In this document: positions 1 to 6,584 of the stretch, piece after piece
How positions within the stretch are numbered: the first letter of the stretch is position 1
Layout of the letters: every line of letters starts with the position of its first letter
Assembly: GCA_023396625.1 (NCBI GenBank)
Contig: JAEWVY010000209.1
Span: forward strand, 1-18,429
Direction: 5' to 3'
DNA from: Pseudomonadota bacterium
Lineage (GTDB): Bacteria > Pseudomonadota > Gammaproteobacteria > Burkholderiales > Burkholderiaceae_C
Length of the DNA stretch: 18,429 nucleotides
Notes under the pieces: generated by a model
The model's database searches: none
What the model was told of the DNA's origin: nothing
Seen by the model: only the letters and a program-made list of their open reading frames with translations
Position numbers and translations under genes: made by a program

Positions 1-393
1 TGGCGGTCGGCGGTGTCCCTGGCGCGGCCCTCCGAACCCCAGGCGACCGAATGCGCCATCGCCGAGGGGCGTTGTCAGGTGCCGTCCGTCCGCAGCAGGG
101 TGCTGACGGGTTTCATGACCAACGTGACCAACCCCAAGGGCATTGTGTTCATGGTGGCTGTGCTGCCCCAGTTCATCGATTCGGGACGCACGATGTGGCT
201 GCAACTGCTGGTGCTGCTGGCCACCTCCGTGGGCGTGGATGTGCTGGTCATGCACGGCTATGCCTTTCTGGCGTCTCGCGCTCAGCACTGGCTGGCCACC
301 GCGCGAGCACAGCGTGCACAGAACCGGGTGTTTGGGGGGGTGCTCATGGCCATGGGAGCCAGTCTGCTGATGGTCAAGCGGGCCGGCGGCTGA
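1..393 (+). CDS. LysE/RhtB family amino-acid exporter, 5' end cut by window edge
   Basis: The reading frame is open from base 1, so the true start lies upstream; the in-frame GTG at 13 is not the start. About 130 residues remain of a family that is usually about 200-210. The visible part begins in the central hydrophilic loop, then shows the LysE/RhtB signature (GFMTNVTNPKG, around residues 37-47 of the fragment). Two to three hydrophobic helices follow (VFMVAVLPQFI, LLVLLATSVGVDVLVM and a C-terminal helix ending LLMV). The family exports amino acids or their analogues across the inner membrane; the substrate cannot be told from this fragment. It lies 41 bases upstream of the YbaK-like gene on the same strand and could share its transcript. 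Confidence 0.85.
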   Translation, partial: WRSAVSLARPSEPQATECAIAEGRCQVPSVRSRVLTGFMTNVTNPKGIVFMVAVLPQFIDSGRTMWLQLLVLLATSVGVDVLVMHGYAFLASRAQHWLATARAQRAQNRVFGGVLMAMGASLLMVKRAGG

Positions 394-434
394 CCGTCGG
401 CACGGGTTTCCCCTGACCGTTAACATCCGTTGCC

Positions 435-956
435 ATGAGTGCAAAAAACTTGAATTCTCCGGCCATTCCCGAATGGCCCGCGGGTGTGCAGCGGGTCGCC
501 AGCGTCCTGGCCTCACTGGGCCACCCTCATCGCCCGATGATGCTCGACGATGCCGCGCGCACTGCGCAGCAGGCGGCTGATGCGCTGGGCGTGGTGGTGG
601 GCCAGATTGCCAAGAGCATTGTTTTCCGGCGCAAGGCCGACGACGCGGCGGTGCTGGTCGTCACCTCGGGTGACCGCCGGGTCGATGAAGGCAAGGTGAC
701 CGCGCTGGTGGGGGCGGTGGGCCGCGCGGACGCGGACTTCGTGCGCGAACGCACGGGCTTTGCCATCGGGGGCGTCTCCCCGGTCGGGCATACAACGGCG
801 CCGGTCACGCTGATCGACCGCGAACTGTTTCGCTTCGATGAAATCTGGGCCGCTGCGGGCCATCCGCACGGGGTATTCAAGCTGCATCCACAGCAACTCG
901 TGCAGCTGACTGGCGCGCCAGTCGCGGATGTGGATCAGCCGTTGAAGGCGCCATGA
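435..956 (+). CDS. YbaK/EbsC-family aminoacyl-tRNA deacylase (trans-editing protein)
   Basis: A 173-residue protein of the YbaK/ProX/EbsC fold. Family members hydrolyse misacylated tRNA, typically Cys-, Ala- or Ser-tRNA, in the cytoplasm. Visible hallmarks are the AKSIVF segment carrying the conserved lysine of the active site (about residues 59-64), GFAIGGVSPVGH (about 108-119) and the C-terminal AAGHPHGVFKL segment. Length is normal for the family. The ATG at 435 follows the exporter stop closely; I see no strong Shine-Dalgarno sequence. Its stop overlaps the next start (ATGA at 953-956), which suggests translational coupling to the DUF1289 gene. The exact tRNA substrate is unknown, so I do not assign ybaK or proX. 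Confidence 0.93.
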   Translation: MSAKNLNSPAIPEWPAGVQRVASVLASLGHPHRPMMLDDAARTAQQAADALGVVVGQIAKSIVFRRKADDAAVLVVTSGDRRVDEGKVTALVGAVGRADADFVRERTGFAIGGVSPVGHTTAPVTLIDRELFRFDEIWAAAGHPHGVFKLHPQQLVQLTGAPVADVDQPLKAP

Positions 957-1186
957 TCGATCACGCCGCGATCGTGGAAAAGGTCCGGCTGGTGCTGGTG
1001 GCCACGGCGCCCTGTGAATCTCCGTGCATCTCGGTGTGCCGCATGGATGCGCGGATGGGCTGGTGCGAGGGTTGCCTGCGACGCCTCGAGGAAATCAGCC
1101 GATGGTCGACCATGAGCGATCTCGAGCGGCGCGCAGTCTGGGCCCGTGTGGGTGAGCGTGCGCGCCAGTTGGGAGAGATGGCATGA
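953..1186 (+). CDS. DUF1289 small cysteine-containing protein
   Basis: A 77-residue protein matching the DUF1289 pattern: a cysteine-rich stretch with SPCISVCRMD and WCEGCLR (Cx3C followed by CxxC), then a short helical tail with the characteristic W(S/T)...SDLERRAVW segment. The cysteine spacing could hold a metal, but function is unknown in the family. E. coli YdhL belongs to the same family. It overlaps both neighbours by ATGA junctions (953-956 and 1183-1186), so it sits in a tightly coupled three-gene unit. DUF1289 genes are often found next to small redox or editing enzymes; no specific role follows from that. Confidence 0.88.
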   Translation: MIDHAAIVEKVRLVLVATAPCESPCISVCRMDARMGWCEGCLRRLEEISRWSTMSDLERRAVWARVGERARQLGEMA

Positions 1187-1827
1187 GGCACGTGGTTTTC
1201 TACCTGGATTTCGTGTCGCCGTATGCGTATCTGGCGTTTGAGGAGCTGCCGCGCGCACTCGCGGGCCTGAGCTACAGCGTGAGCTACAGGCCCGTGCTTT
1301 TTGCCGGCCTGCTGAAACACCATGGACAACTGGGGCCGGCAGAAATCGCGGGCAAGCGCGCATGGACCTACCGCCAGGTGCAGTGGCTTGCGCGACAGCA
1401 TGGCATCAGGCTCGATCTGCCGGCGAGTCACCCCTTCAATCCCCTGGAACTTTTGCGGCTGGCCGTGGCCTGCGATGCCCAGGGCGAACCCAACCGCTAC
1501 GTCTGCGAGACCATTTTTCGTCATGTCTGGCAGGGCGGTGCCGAAGCGACGGCCCCATCCCGTCTGGAGGCCCTGGGTGGCCGGCTGGCGCCATGCCGCG
1601 AACTGGACACGGACGCGGCGAAGGCGCGGTTGCGTGCGCAGACCGAAGCGGCAACCGCGCGAGGCATTTTCGGCGTGCCCACCCTGGAGGTCGACGGGGA
1701 GTCGTTCTGGGGATTCGATGCGCTGCCCATGTTGCGCGCCTATCTGGCGGGGGATGACTGGTTCCGGGGGGCAGATTGGACCCGTGCCGATTCAGTGAAC
1801 ATGGGGGTTTCGCGCTCCAGGAGGTGA
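1183..1827 (+). CDS. 2-hydroxychromene-2-carboxylate isomerase (DsbA-fold family)
   Basis: A 214-residue protein of the DsbA/GST-kappa-like HCCA isomerase family. The N-terminus (VVFYLDFVSPYAYLAFE, residues 4-20) is typical: the CxxC of thioredoxin-fold oxidoreductases is replaced by a serine-containing SPYAY segment. The C-terminal GIFGVPTLEVDG segment contains the cis-proline loop, followed by FWGFDALPML. Characterised members use glutathione to isomerise an intermediate of naphthalene breakdown. No aromatic-degradation genes are visible here, so the true substrate is uncertain. Start and length fit the family, with a short basic tail (SRSRR) of no obvious function. Last gene of the ATGA-coupled unit. 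Confidence 0.92.
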   Translation: MRHVVFYLDFVSPYAYLAFEELPRALAGLSYSVSYRPVLFAGLLKHHGQLGPAEIAGKRAWTYRQVQWLARQHGIRLDLPASHPFNPLELLRLAVACDAQGEPNRYVCETIFRHVWQGGAEATAPSRLEALGGRLAPCRELDTDAAKARLRAQTEAATARGIFGVPTLEVDGESFWGFDALPMLRAYLAGDDWFRGADWTRADSVNMGVSRSRR

Positions 1828-1844
1828 GGCCACGCCCGACAAGG

Positions 1845-1998
1845 TCAGGGCCGGGCGATCCACGTCAGCCAGTCGTCGAGCGCGCGCATGGACGTTGGAA
1901 TGCGCGGCGGCACACAGGTGGGCAATGTCCACCCACTCATTGTCCAGTGGCGCCGAAAGGTGTTGATGGGCATAGCGGCGCAGCAGGGTGCGGTCGAA
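1845..1998 (-). pseudogene. Frameshifted remnant of a 3'-5' exonuclease (DnaQ-like)
   Basis: On the minus strand one frame reads FDRTLLRRYAHQHL...DNEWVDIAHLC...HSNVHAR. The sequence then continues sensibly only in another frame as RALDDWLTWI before stopping at 1845-1847. Joined, the fragments resemble the central part of DnaQ-like 3'-5' exonucleases (FDRxLL...WVDxxxL...xALDDW). The switch falls in the alternating GC tract at 1880-1887. The catalytic N-terminal DxE region and the C-terminal HxAxxD helix are both missing, so only about 50 residues are recognisable. The family call rests on remembered motif patterns rather than a search. Read as a decayed, non-functional copy. Confidence 0.45.
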
Positions 1999-2293
1999 GT
2001 TTCGCCAGTTTCGAGATAGCGTTTCTCGGCCCGCGACAGAAACCAGCCGATGCCGGCTTCGGCCATGTCGGTGAACGAGGGCCACTTGCACCGCATGCTG
2101 CGCTAGTGGCCCAGCAGTGGGGCGGGAGGGGACGCCGCTGTGGAAGTCGTCATGGTGTGGAGTCGTGAAGTCGGATGCGTGCGCATCCACCGCATGGCCT
2201 TACGCTGCCGCGGCATGGCGCTGGGCGTTTTCCCGATAACCGCTTCGTGACCCGAATTCGTAAGCTCGAGGTAAGCCGGAATCGAAACATTGG
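1999..2293. other. Gap with no recognisable gene
   Basis: Between the exonuclease remnant and the membrane-protein gene no reading frame looks coding. A minus-strand frame ending near 2000 reads WPSFTDMAEAGIGWFLSRAEKRYL, split by no stop but not recognised; it could be further debris of a lost minus-strand gene. No convincing terminator or RNA gene was seen. Confidence 0.5.
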
Positions 2294-2611
2294 ATGAAAA
2301 GTTTCGGTGAGCCTGTGTTGAACATCCTGATTCTCGTCAAATTGGTCCTTGAAATCGCCCTGCTGGCCTTGATGGGCCGCTGGGTGTTGGGCCTGCTTGC
2401 CGGTGCAAAGCGTGAACAGAATCTGTTCTGGCAGGTGCTCGATATCATGGTTCGCCCCTTTCTTTCCGCCGCCCGTGTGATCACGCCGAGGCAAGTGATC
2501 GACAGGCATGTGCCCCTGGTGGCTGGATTGCTGCTGGCTCTCGGGTGGGTGGCCGTGACATGGTTGAAGATCCAGGCCTGTATCCAGGTGGGGGTGCAGC
2601 AATGTCGGTGA
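2294..2611 (+). CDS. Small membrane protein of unknown function
   Basis: A 105-residue protein, not recognised as a named family. A hydrophobic stretch covers roughly residues 8-36 (LNILILVKLVLEIALLALMG...VLGLLAG), and a second covers residues 76-92 (PLVAGLLLALGWVAVTW). The loop between is basic and aromatic (AKREQNLFWQVLDIMVRPFLSAARVITPRQ). This fits a two-helix inner-membrane protein with a cytoplasmic loop. The ATG at 2294 gives a sensible hydrophobic N-terminus. Its last 10 bases overlap the start of the TPR gene, so the two are probably translated from one message and may work together. Confidence 0.7.
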   Translation: MKSFGEPVLNILILVKLVLEIALLALMGRWVLGLLAGAKREQNLFWQVLDIMVRPFLSAARVITPRQVIDRHVPLVAGLLLALGWVAVTWLKIQACIQVGVQQCR

Positions 2612-3186
2612 TGCGCGGGCTGACCCTGGCTTGGCTGAGGCTCCAGGCCATGGCTTGTCTCGTGGCCGGGCGACGCGAGGCGGCGCTCGATCGCTTCGAG
2701 GCCATGGAGGCGGCCGATCCAGGCAACGCGTATGCATTGGCCAGCCGTGCCCAGGTTGAGTTCCAACTGGGGCGGTTTGACCGGGCCATAGAGCTTCAGT
2801 CCGCGCTGACCCGGGTGGTGCCACGGCAGGCGGCGGCATGGTTCAACCTGGGGTTCATGCTCGAACGGGCCGACCGACTCGAAGCCGCTGAAGCGGCATT
2901 CCGGAAAGCCGCGGACCTTGCACCGGGAATGGACCGTGCCTGGTACGGTCTCGGTCTGGTCCTGATACGTTTGCGCCGCCTCGACGAGGCTGTTGACGCG
3001 CTGCGCAAGAATACGGAACTGCAGCCCATGAGCCCTTACGGCTGGTACCAACTGGCCAGGGTGCATGTTGACCGGCATCAACCCGAGGAGGCGGTGAAGA
3101 TCATTCACCATCTGCGAGGGTTCGAGCCCAAGGTCGCCGACCAGTTGGAGCGTGAGACCGGCTTGCGCGCTACCGCACCAGTCTGA
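2602..3186 (+). CDS. TPR-repeat protein
   Basis: A 194-residue protein built mainly of tetratricopeptide repeats. At least three consecutive units are visible: ALASRAQVEFQLGRFDRAIE, then AAWFNLGFMLERADRLEAAE and AWYGLGLVLIRLRRLDEAVD, each followed by a helix ending near Pro. A partial fourth unit starts GWYQLARVHVDRHQPEEAV. Such repeats form protein-binding scaffolds. I chose ATG 2602 (MSVMRG) over a longer in-frame option at 2545: the extra N-terminus is Gly/Pro-rich and unlike the family, and a GGTGGGGG purine stretch sits just upstream of 2602. No signal peptide is evident. It overlaps the membrane-protein gene by 10 bases, so a partnership with it is the best inference. Confidence 0.85.
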   Translation: MSVMRGLTLAWLRLQAMACLVAGRREAALDRFEAMEAADPGNAYALASRAQVEFQLGRFDRAIELQSALTRVVPRQAAAWFNLGFMLERADRLEAAEAAFRKAADLAPGMDRAWYGLGLVLIRLRRLDEAVDALRKNTELQPMSPYGWYQLARVHVDRHQPEEAVKIIHHLRGFEPKVADQLERETGLRATAPV

Positions 3187-3310
3187 AGTGTTTCCTGGTC
3201 GCTCTTCACCCGGCGTGGCCGGGAGGTCGAGCCGTGGCTGACGGCAGACGTTCCGTGCGGAGGGACGTGGTCACGAACAACCCGCAAGGGCGTTTTTGGA
3301 GACAGGAGAC

Positions 3311-3568
3311 ATGGAAATATCAGAAAACCATCGCCAGTACTGGCGAAAAAACCTGAATATCACGGCCATTCTGCTGGTGATCTGGTTTGTGGTGACATTC
3401 ATTGTGAGCTATTTCGCCCGGGACCTCAGTTTCAACTTCTTCGGCTGGCCTTTCAGTTTCTGGATGGGCGCGCAGGGGTCGTTGATCGTGTATTGCGTGA
3501 TCATCTGGTTCTATGCCCGCTACATGAGCAAGTTGGACCAGGAACACGGCGTGGCCGAAGAGGAGTGA
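3311..3568 (+). CDS. DUF4212 protein: small subunit of a sodium/solute symporter
   Basis: An 85-residue protein with the DUF4212 pattern: a short N-terminal segment NHRQYWRKNL (residues 5-14), a first membrane helix (ITAILLVIWFVVTFIVSYF), a re-entrant region with FGWPFSFWMGAQGS (about 45-58), and a second helix (LIVYCVIIWFYARYM). The acidic tail ends EEE. In known gene pairs this subunit precedes a large SSS-family symporter of the VC_2705 (acetate/organic-anion) subgroup. ATG 3311 is preferred to an in-frame TTG at 3296 because GGAG at 3298-3301 lies nine bases upstream of it. Here the large partner directly downstream is a broken stub, so the subunit appears orphaned. Confidence 0.88.
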   Translation: MEISENHRQYWRKNLNITAILLVIWFVVTFIVSYFARDLSFNFFGWPFSFWMGAQGSLIVYCVIIWFYARYMSKLDQEHGVAEEE

Positions 3569-3646
3569 CACCAAGGCTGGAATTTTGGGGATGATGCCGG
3601 CGACGCAAGTTGCGCGGCGGCGACCAAAGCCTTCAGATAGGGCCCC

Positions 3647-3791
3647 AACAAGGAGGTCTACCGCTGGCATGTGGGGGTTATCGTTTTCGGAGATGCTGGG
3701 CCTGCCATGGGCGTGGATCGGTGATATCTTTCTGCTGGCCACCATCGGTCTGTACGCGGGCATCGGCTTCATGAGCCGCACCCGTGTCTGA
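3647..3791 (+). pseudogene. N-terminal stub of an SSS-family sodium/solute symporter
   Basis: Directly after the DUF4212 gene, the frame ending at 3791 reads SEMLGLPWAWIGDIFLLATIG and then LYAGIGFMSRTRV, followed by a stop. This closely matches the conserved first helix of DUF4212-partner symporters, which normally continues into SD...YYVAGRRVPA. That continuation is absent in all three frames. Upstream, a different frame reads NKEVYRWHVGVIVF, resembling the preceding YxWYTGGFxxF segment. The frames change near the TTTT at 3684-3687, and a stop (TAG 3638-3640) closes the upstream frame. Fewer than 50 of the 550 or more residues normally present survive. It cannot encode a transporter. Confidence 0.65.
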
Positions 3792-3938
3792 CCAGCCCAT
3801 GCGGTGACGGGGTGGAGCGCCCCTGGGCCCGCACGAAATGACACGACAGGCCTCCGGGATCAGCCGTTTTCTTTTGTCAGTTTGCATTCAGTTTCCCGTA
3901 AGACCAAGGTCAGTGCTGACTCCCAGAATGGATCCCAT

Positions 3939-3951
3939 CCTCAATTTGAGG
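3939..3951. promoter_or_regulatory. Palindrome in the MFS leader, possible operator
   Basis: CCTCAA-T-TTGAGG is a perfect 6-base inverted repeat around one central base, 24 bases before the MFS start. The one-base centre disfavours an RNA hairpin and fits a DNA-binding site. A weak -35-like TTGTCA is seen at 3874-3879, but no good -10 lies 17 bases on. The regulatory role is a guess. Confidence 0.25.
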
Positions 3952-3974
3952 GTGAAAATTTTAGGAGACATCAC

Positions 3975-5633
3975 ATGGCAACTTCATCGGCCGCTCGGCC
4001 CATGACCCCCGAAGAGAAGAAGGTGATCTTCGCCTCTTCGCTGGGCACCGTTTTTGAATGGTACGACTTCTATCTGTACGGTTCCCTCGCGGCGATCATC
4101 GCCAAGCAATTCTTCAGCGGACTGGATGCCGGCTCGGCATTCATCTTCGCGTTGCTGGCCTTCGCGGCGGGCTTCATCGTGCGTCCTTTCGGCGCCATCG
4201 TGTTCGGCCGCCTGGGCGACATGATCGGTCGCAAGTACACCTTCCTCGTGACCATCCTGATCATGGGCCTGTCCACCTTCATCGTGGGCATCCTGCCGAA
4301 CTACGCCTCCATCGGTGTGGCCGCCCCGGTCATCCTGATCGCGTTGCGCATGCTGCAGGGCCTGGCCCTGGGCGGTGAATACGGCGGCGCCGCCACCTAC
4401 GTGGCCGAGCACTCGCCGCAGAACAAACGCGGCGCCTACACCTCCTGGATTCAGACCACGGCGACCCTGGGGCTGTTTTTGAGCCTGATGGTGATTCTGG
4501 GCACGCAAACCCTGCTTGGCCCGGAGAAGTTCGCTGATTGGGGCTGGCGCGTTCCGTTCGTCGTGTCCATTCTGCTGCTGGCCATTTCGGTGTGGATTCG
4601 CCTGTCCATGAACGAATCTCCGGCCTTTGCCAAGATGAAGGCGGAGGGCAAGACTTCCAAGGCGCCGATTTCCGAGGCTTTCGGGCAATGGAAAAACCTG
4701 AAGATCGTGATTCTGGCCCTGATCGGCCTGACCGCCGGCCAGGCCGTGGTCTGGTATTCCGGCCAGTTCTACGCGCTGTTCTTCCTGACGCAGGCGCTCA
4801 AGGTGGACGGGGCCACCGCCAACATCTATGTGGCGTTGTCCCTGGTGATCGGCACACCGTTCTTCATCGTCTTTGGTGCCTGGTCCGACAAAATCGGACG
4901 CAAGCCCATCATCATGGCGGGCTGCCTGCTGGCCGTGCTCACCTATTTCCCGGTGTTCGAGGCGCTGACCAAGGCCGCCAACCCCGATCTGTACGCCGCC
5001 CAGCAGAAGAACAAGGTGACTGTCAGCGCCGATGCTAGCGAGTGCTCCTTCCAATTCAACCCCACGGGCACGGTGAAGTTCACCAGTTCGTGTGACATCG
5101 CCAAGCAGGTGCTGGCCGGTTCCTCGGTGAGCTACGACAACGTGGCCGGCCCGGCAGGCGCGCCCGCGAAGATCAAGATCGGCGAGACCGAGATCACCAG
5201 CTACTCTTCCAAGGGGCTGCCAGCGGACGAGGCCAAGAAAAAGGACGGCGAGTTCAAGAAGGCCGTGTCCGAGGCGCTCAAGGCCGCTGGCTATCCCGCC
5301 AAGGCTGACATGAGCAAGGTGGACAAGGTGACAGTGATCGCCATTCTGACCTACCTCGTGATTCTCGTGACCATGGTGTACGGCCCGATCGCGGCCATGC
5401 TGGTGGAACTGTTCCCCACCCGCATCCGTTACACGTCCATGTCCCTGCCGTATCACATCGGCAACGGCTGGTTCGGCGGCCTGCTGCCTACCACGGCCTT
5501 CGCCATCGTGGCGCAGACCGGGAACATGTACAACGGCCTGTGGTATCCGATCATCGTGGCGGGCATGACCTTCGTGGTCGGCATGTTGTTCGTGAAGGAA
5601 ACCAAGGACGTGGACATCTACGCCCGCGACTGA
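3975..5633 (+). CDS. MFS transporter, metabolite:H+ symporter (MHS, ProP/KgtP-like) with large periplasmic insertion
   Basis: A 552-residue inner-membrane transporter. The N-terminus GTVFEWYDFYLYG (about residues 24-36) is diagnostic of the MHS subfamily. Also visible are motif A GRLGDMIGRKY (about 78-88), the helix-4/5 segment LQGLALGGEYGGAA (about 128-141), and the second-half motif A equivalent SDKIGRKPII. The end has PTRIRYTSMSLPYHIGNGWFG and KETKDVDIY, again typical of MHS. Normal members have about 430-500 residues. The extra length is a lysine-rich hydrophilic block at about residues 331-450, between two membrane helices of the second half, containing Cys357 and Cys373. The start is ATG 3975, with AGGAG at 3963-3967 seven bases upstream; a longer open frame from 3804 lacks a family match. 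The substrate is unknown; a carboxylate or osmolyte is likely. Confidence 0.92.
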   Translation: MATSSAARPMTPEEKKVIFASSLGTVFEWYDFYLYGSLAAIIAKQFFSGLDAGSAFIFALLAFAAGFIVRPFGAIVFGRLGDMIGRKYTFLVTILIMGLSTFIVGILPNYASIGVAAPVILIALRMLQGLALGGEYGGAATYVAEHSPQNKRGAYTSWIQTTATLGLFLSLMVILGTQTLLGPEKFADWGWRVPFVVSILLLAISVWIRLSMNESPAFAKMKAEGKTSKAPISEAFGQWKNLKIVILALIGLTAGQAVVWYSGQFYALFFLTQALKVDGATANIYVALSLVIGTPFFIVFGAWSDKIGRKPIIMAGCLLAVLTYFPVFEALTKAANPDLYAAQQKNKVTVSADASECSFQFNPTGTVKFTSSCDIAKQVLAGSSVSYDNVAGPAGAPAKIKIGETEITSYSSKGLPADEAKKKDGEFKKAVSEALKAAGYPAKADMSKVDKVTVIAILTYLVILVTMVYGPIAAMLVELFPTRIRYTSMSLPYHIGNGWFGGLLPTTAFAIVAQTGNMYNGLWYPIIVAGMTFVVGMLFVKETKDVDIYARD

Positions 5634-5686
5634 TTCTGGCGGTCGAATCCACCTGGAGCCGGGCCGATCCCGGCCGGTTCCAGTCC

Positions 5687-5714
5687 GGGCCCTCCGAGCG
5701 AGGGCTCTTTTTTT
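5687..5714 (+). terminator. Rho-independent terminator after the MFS gene
   Basis: GGGCCCTC (5687-5694) pairs with GAGGGCTC (5700-5707), with one G.T wobble, around the loop CGAGC. A run of seven T follows at 5708-5714. A second GC hairpin (GCCGGG/CCCGGC) lies just upstream, at about 5657-5673. The arrangement is canonical for plus-strand termination. Confidence 0.8.
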
Positions 5715-5725
5715 GAAGGGAAAGA

Positions 5726-5896
5726 ATGATGTGGAAAATTGCTGTGGCCTTTGTGGCGTTCGCCGCGCTGGCGCTTTTCGTTCTGAGCAAGGGAGGCGAC
5801 ATCGACATCAGCGGCGAGAAGCATGGCGTTGAAACCGGGCACCCGAGCGAGACGGCCGCATCCGGGCCCGCGCCCTCGGCCAGTGCGGCCAAGTAA
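5726..5896 (+). CDS. 56-residue membrane-anchored peptide of unknown function
   Basis: A short gene of 56 residues: MMWKIAVAFVAFAALALFVL forms one hydrophobic helix (residues 4-20), followed by SKGGDIDISGEKHGV and an Ala/Ser/Pro-rich tail ending SASAAK. The charge pattern suggests a single-pass protein with its tail outside the cytoplasm, or an uncleaved signal anchor. A purine-rich GAAGGGAAAG sits right before the tandem ATG codons at 5726 and 5729; either could start translation. It begins only 12 bases after the T-tract of the MFS terminator, so its expression depends on read-through or on a promoter inside that region. I do not recognise a named family. Confidence 0.6.
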   Translation: MMWKIAVAFVAFAALALFVLSKGGDIDISGEKHGVETGHPSETAASGPAPSASAAK

Positions 5897-5978
5897 GCCC
5901 GGTCGCGCTGGGGTTTGCCCTGTGCCATGAGCGCTTCGACGCGCTAGACTTCAACGTCGGCGATTTGTGGAGTGGCGC

Positions 5979-6476
5979 GTGAGATATGCAAAAACCCAGG
6001 CGGGGCAAGAGGCGTTCAAATCTCGGTCCCAGGCGCTGACACCGCGGCAACGTTCGGCGTTCATTCTGTTCGATGGTCGCAAAACGCTGGATGATGTGCT
6101 GGCCATGACGGCGGGCCTTGGCGTGCTGAAGGAAGACGTCGACCACATGGTGGCGGCCGGATTGCTGGAGGCGGTATCGCCAGGCCCGGCGACCGAGGCC
6201 CAGCCGGTTTTCACGACGTCACCCACGCAGGCGCAAGGGGCTTCACCAGGGACTGTTGCGTCGGGCCTTGAGGGACTGACATTGGCGGAGCGTTATGCCC
6301 GCGCATGGCCGATTGCAACACAGCTCACGGCCAGTTTGGGGCTTCGGGGGTTTCGGCTGAACCTGGCGGTCGAAGCCGCCAACGGATACGAGCAGCTGCG
6401 TGATCTGCTGCCCCGCATCCAGGAGGCGGTTGGGCACGAAAAGGCCTTGCCCCTGGCACGCCTGTTCCAGGAGTAG
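5979..6476 (+). CDS. Unknown protein with a winged-helix-like N-terminal region
   Basis: A 165-residue soluble protein, not recognised as a named family. Residues about 18-65 (LTPRQRSAFILFDGRKTLDDV...MVAAGLLEAV) read like a small helix-turn-helix or winged-helix domain of the kind that begins with a 'how many are set' helix and ends in AAGLLE. A Thr/Ser/Gln/Pro-rich linker follows, then a helical C-terminal half (LTLAERYARAWPIATQLTASL...LRDLLPRIQEAVGHEKALPLARLF). I prefer GTG 5979 (starting RYAKTQAGQEAFK) because GTGGAG at 5967-5972 gives it a ribosome site; GTG 5967 is the longer alternative. It lies 108 bases upstream of the phosphoesterase gene on the same strand and could be its accessory or regulator. 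Confidence 0.7.
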   Translation: MRYAKTQAGQEAFKSRSQALTPRQRSAFILFDGRKTLDDVLAMTAGLGVLKEDVDHMVAAGLLEAVSPGPATEAQPVFTTSPTQAQGASPGTVASGLEGLTLAERYARAWPIATQLTASLGLRGFRLNLAVEAANGYEQLRDLLPRIQEAVGHEKALPLARLFQE

Positions 6477-6584
6477 CGCTCCCTCACGGCGAGGGCCGGC
6501 CACCCGATTCGGTTCGCGCGCAATGCCCGATCCCCGCGCCGGGTTTCGGCGGAAGCGCGGTCCACACGCACGACAAGGAATCCC

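Noticed and set aside
3296..3310. TTG 3296 as the start of the DUF4212 gene
   Set aside because: It would place the GGAG ribosome site inside the coding region; ATG 3311 is correctly spaced and fits the family N-terminus.
3804..3974. N-terminal extension of the MFS transporter from 3804
   Set aside because: The extra residues match no family member and include the AGGAG site that serves ATG 3975.
3984..5456. A 490-residue antisense frame opposite the MFS gene
   Set aside because: His/Gly/Gln-rich shadow of a strongly supported membrane transporter.
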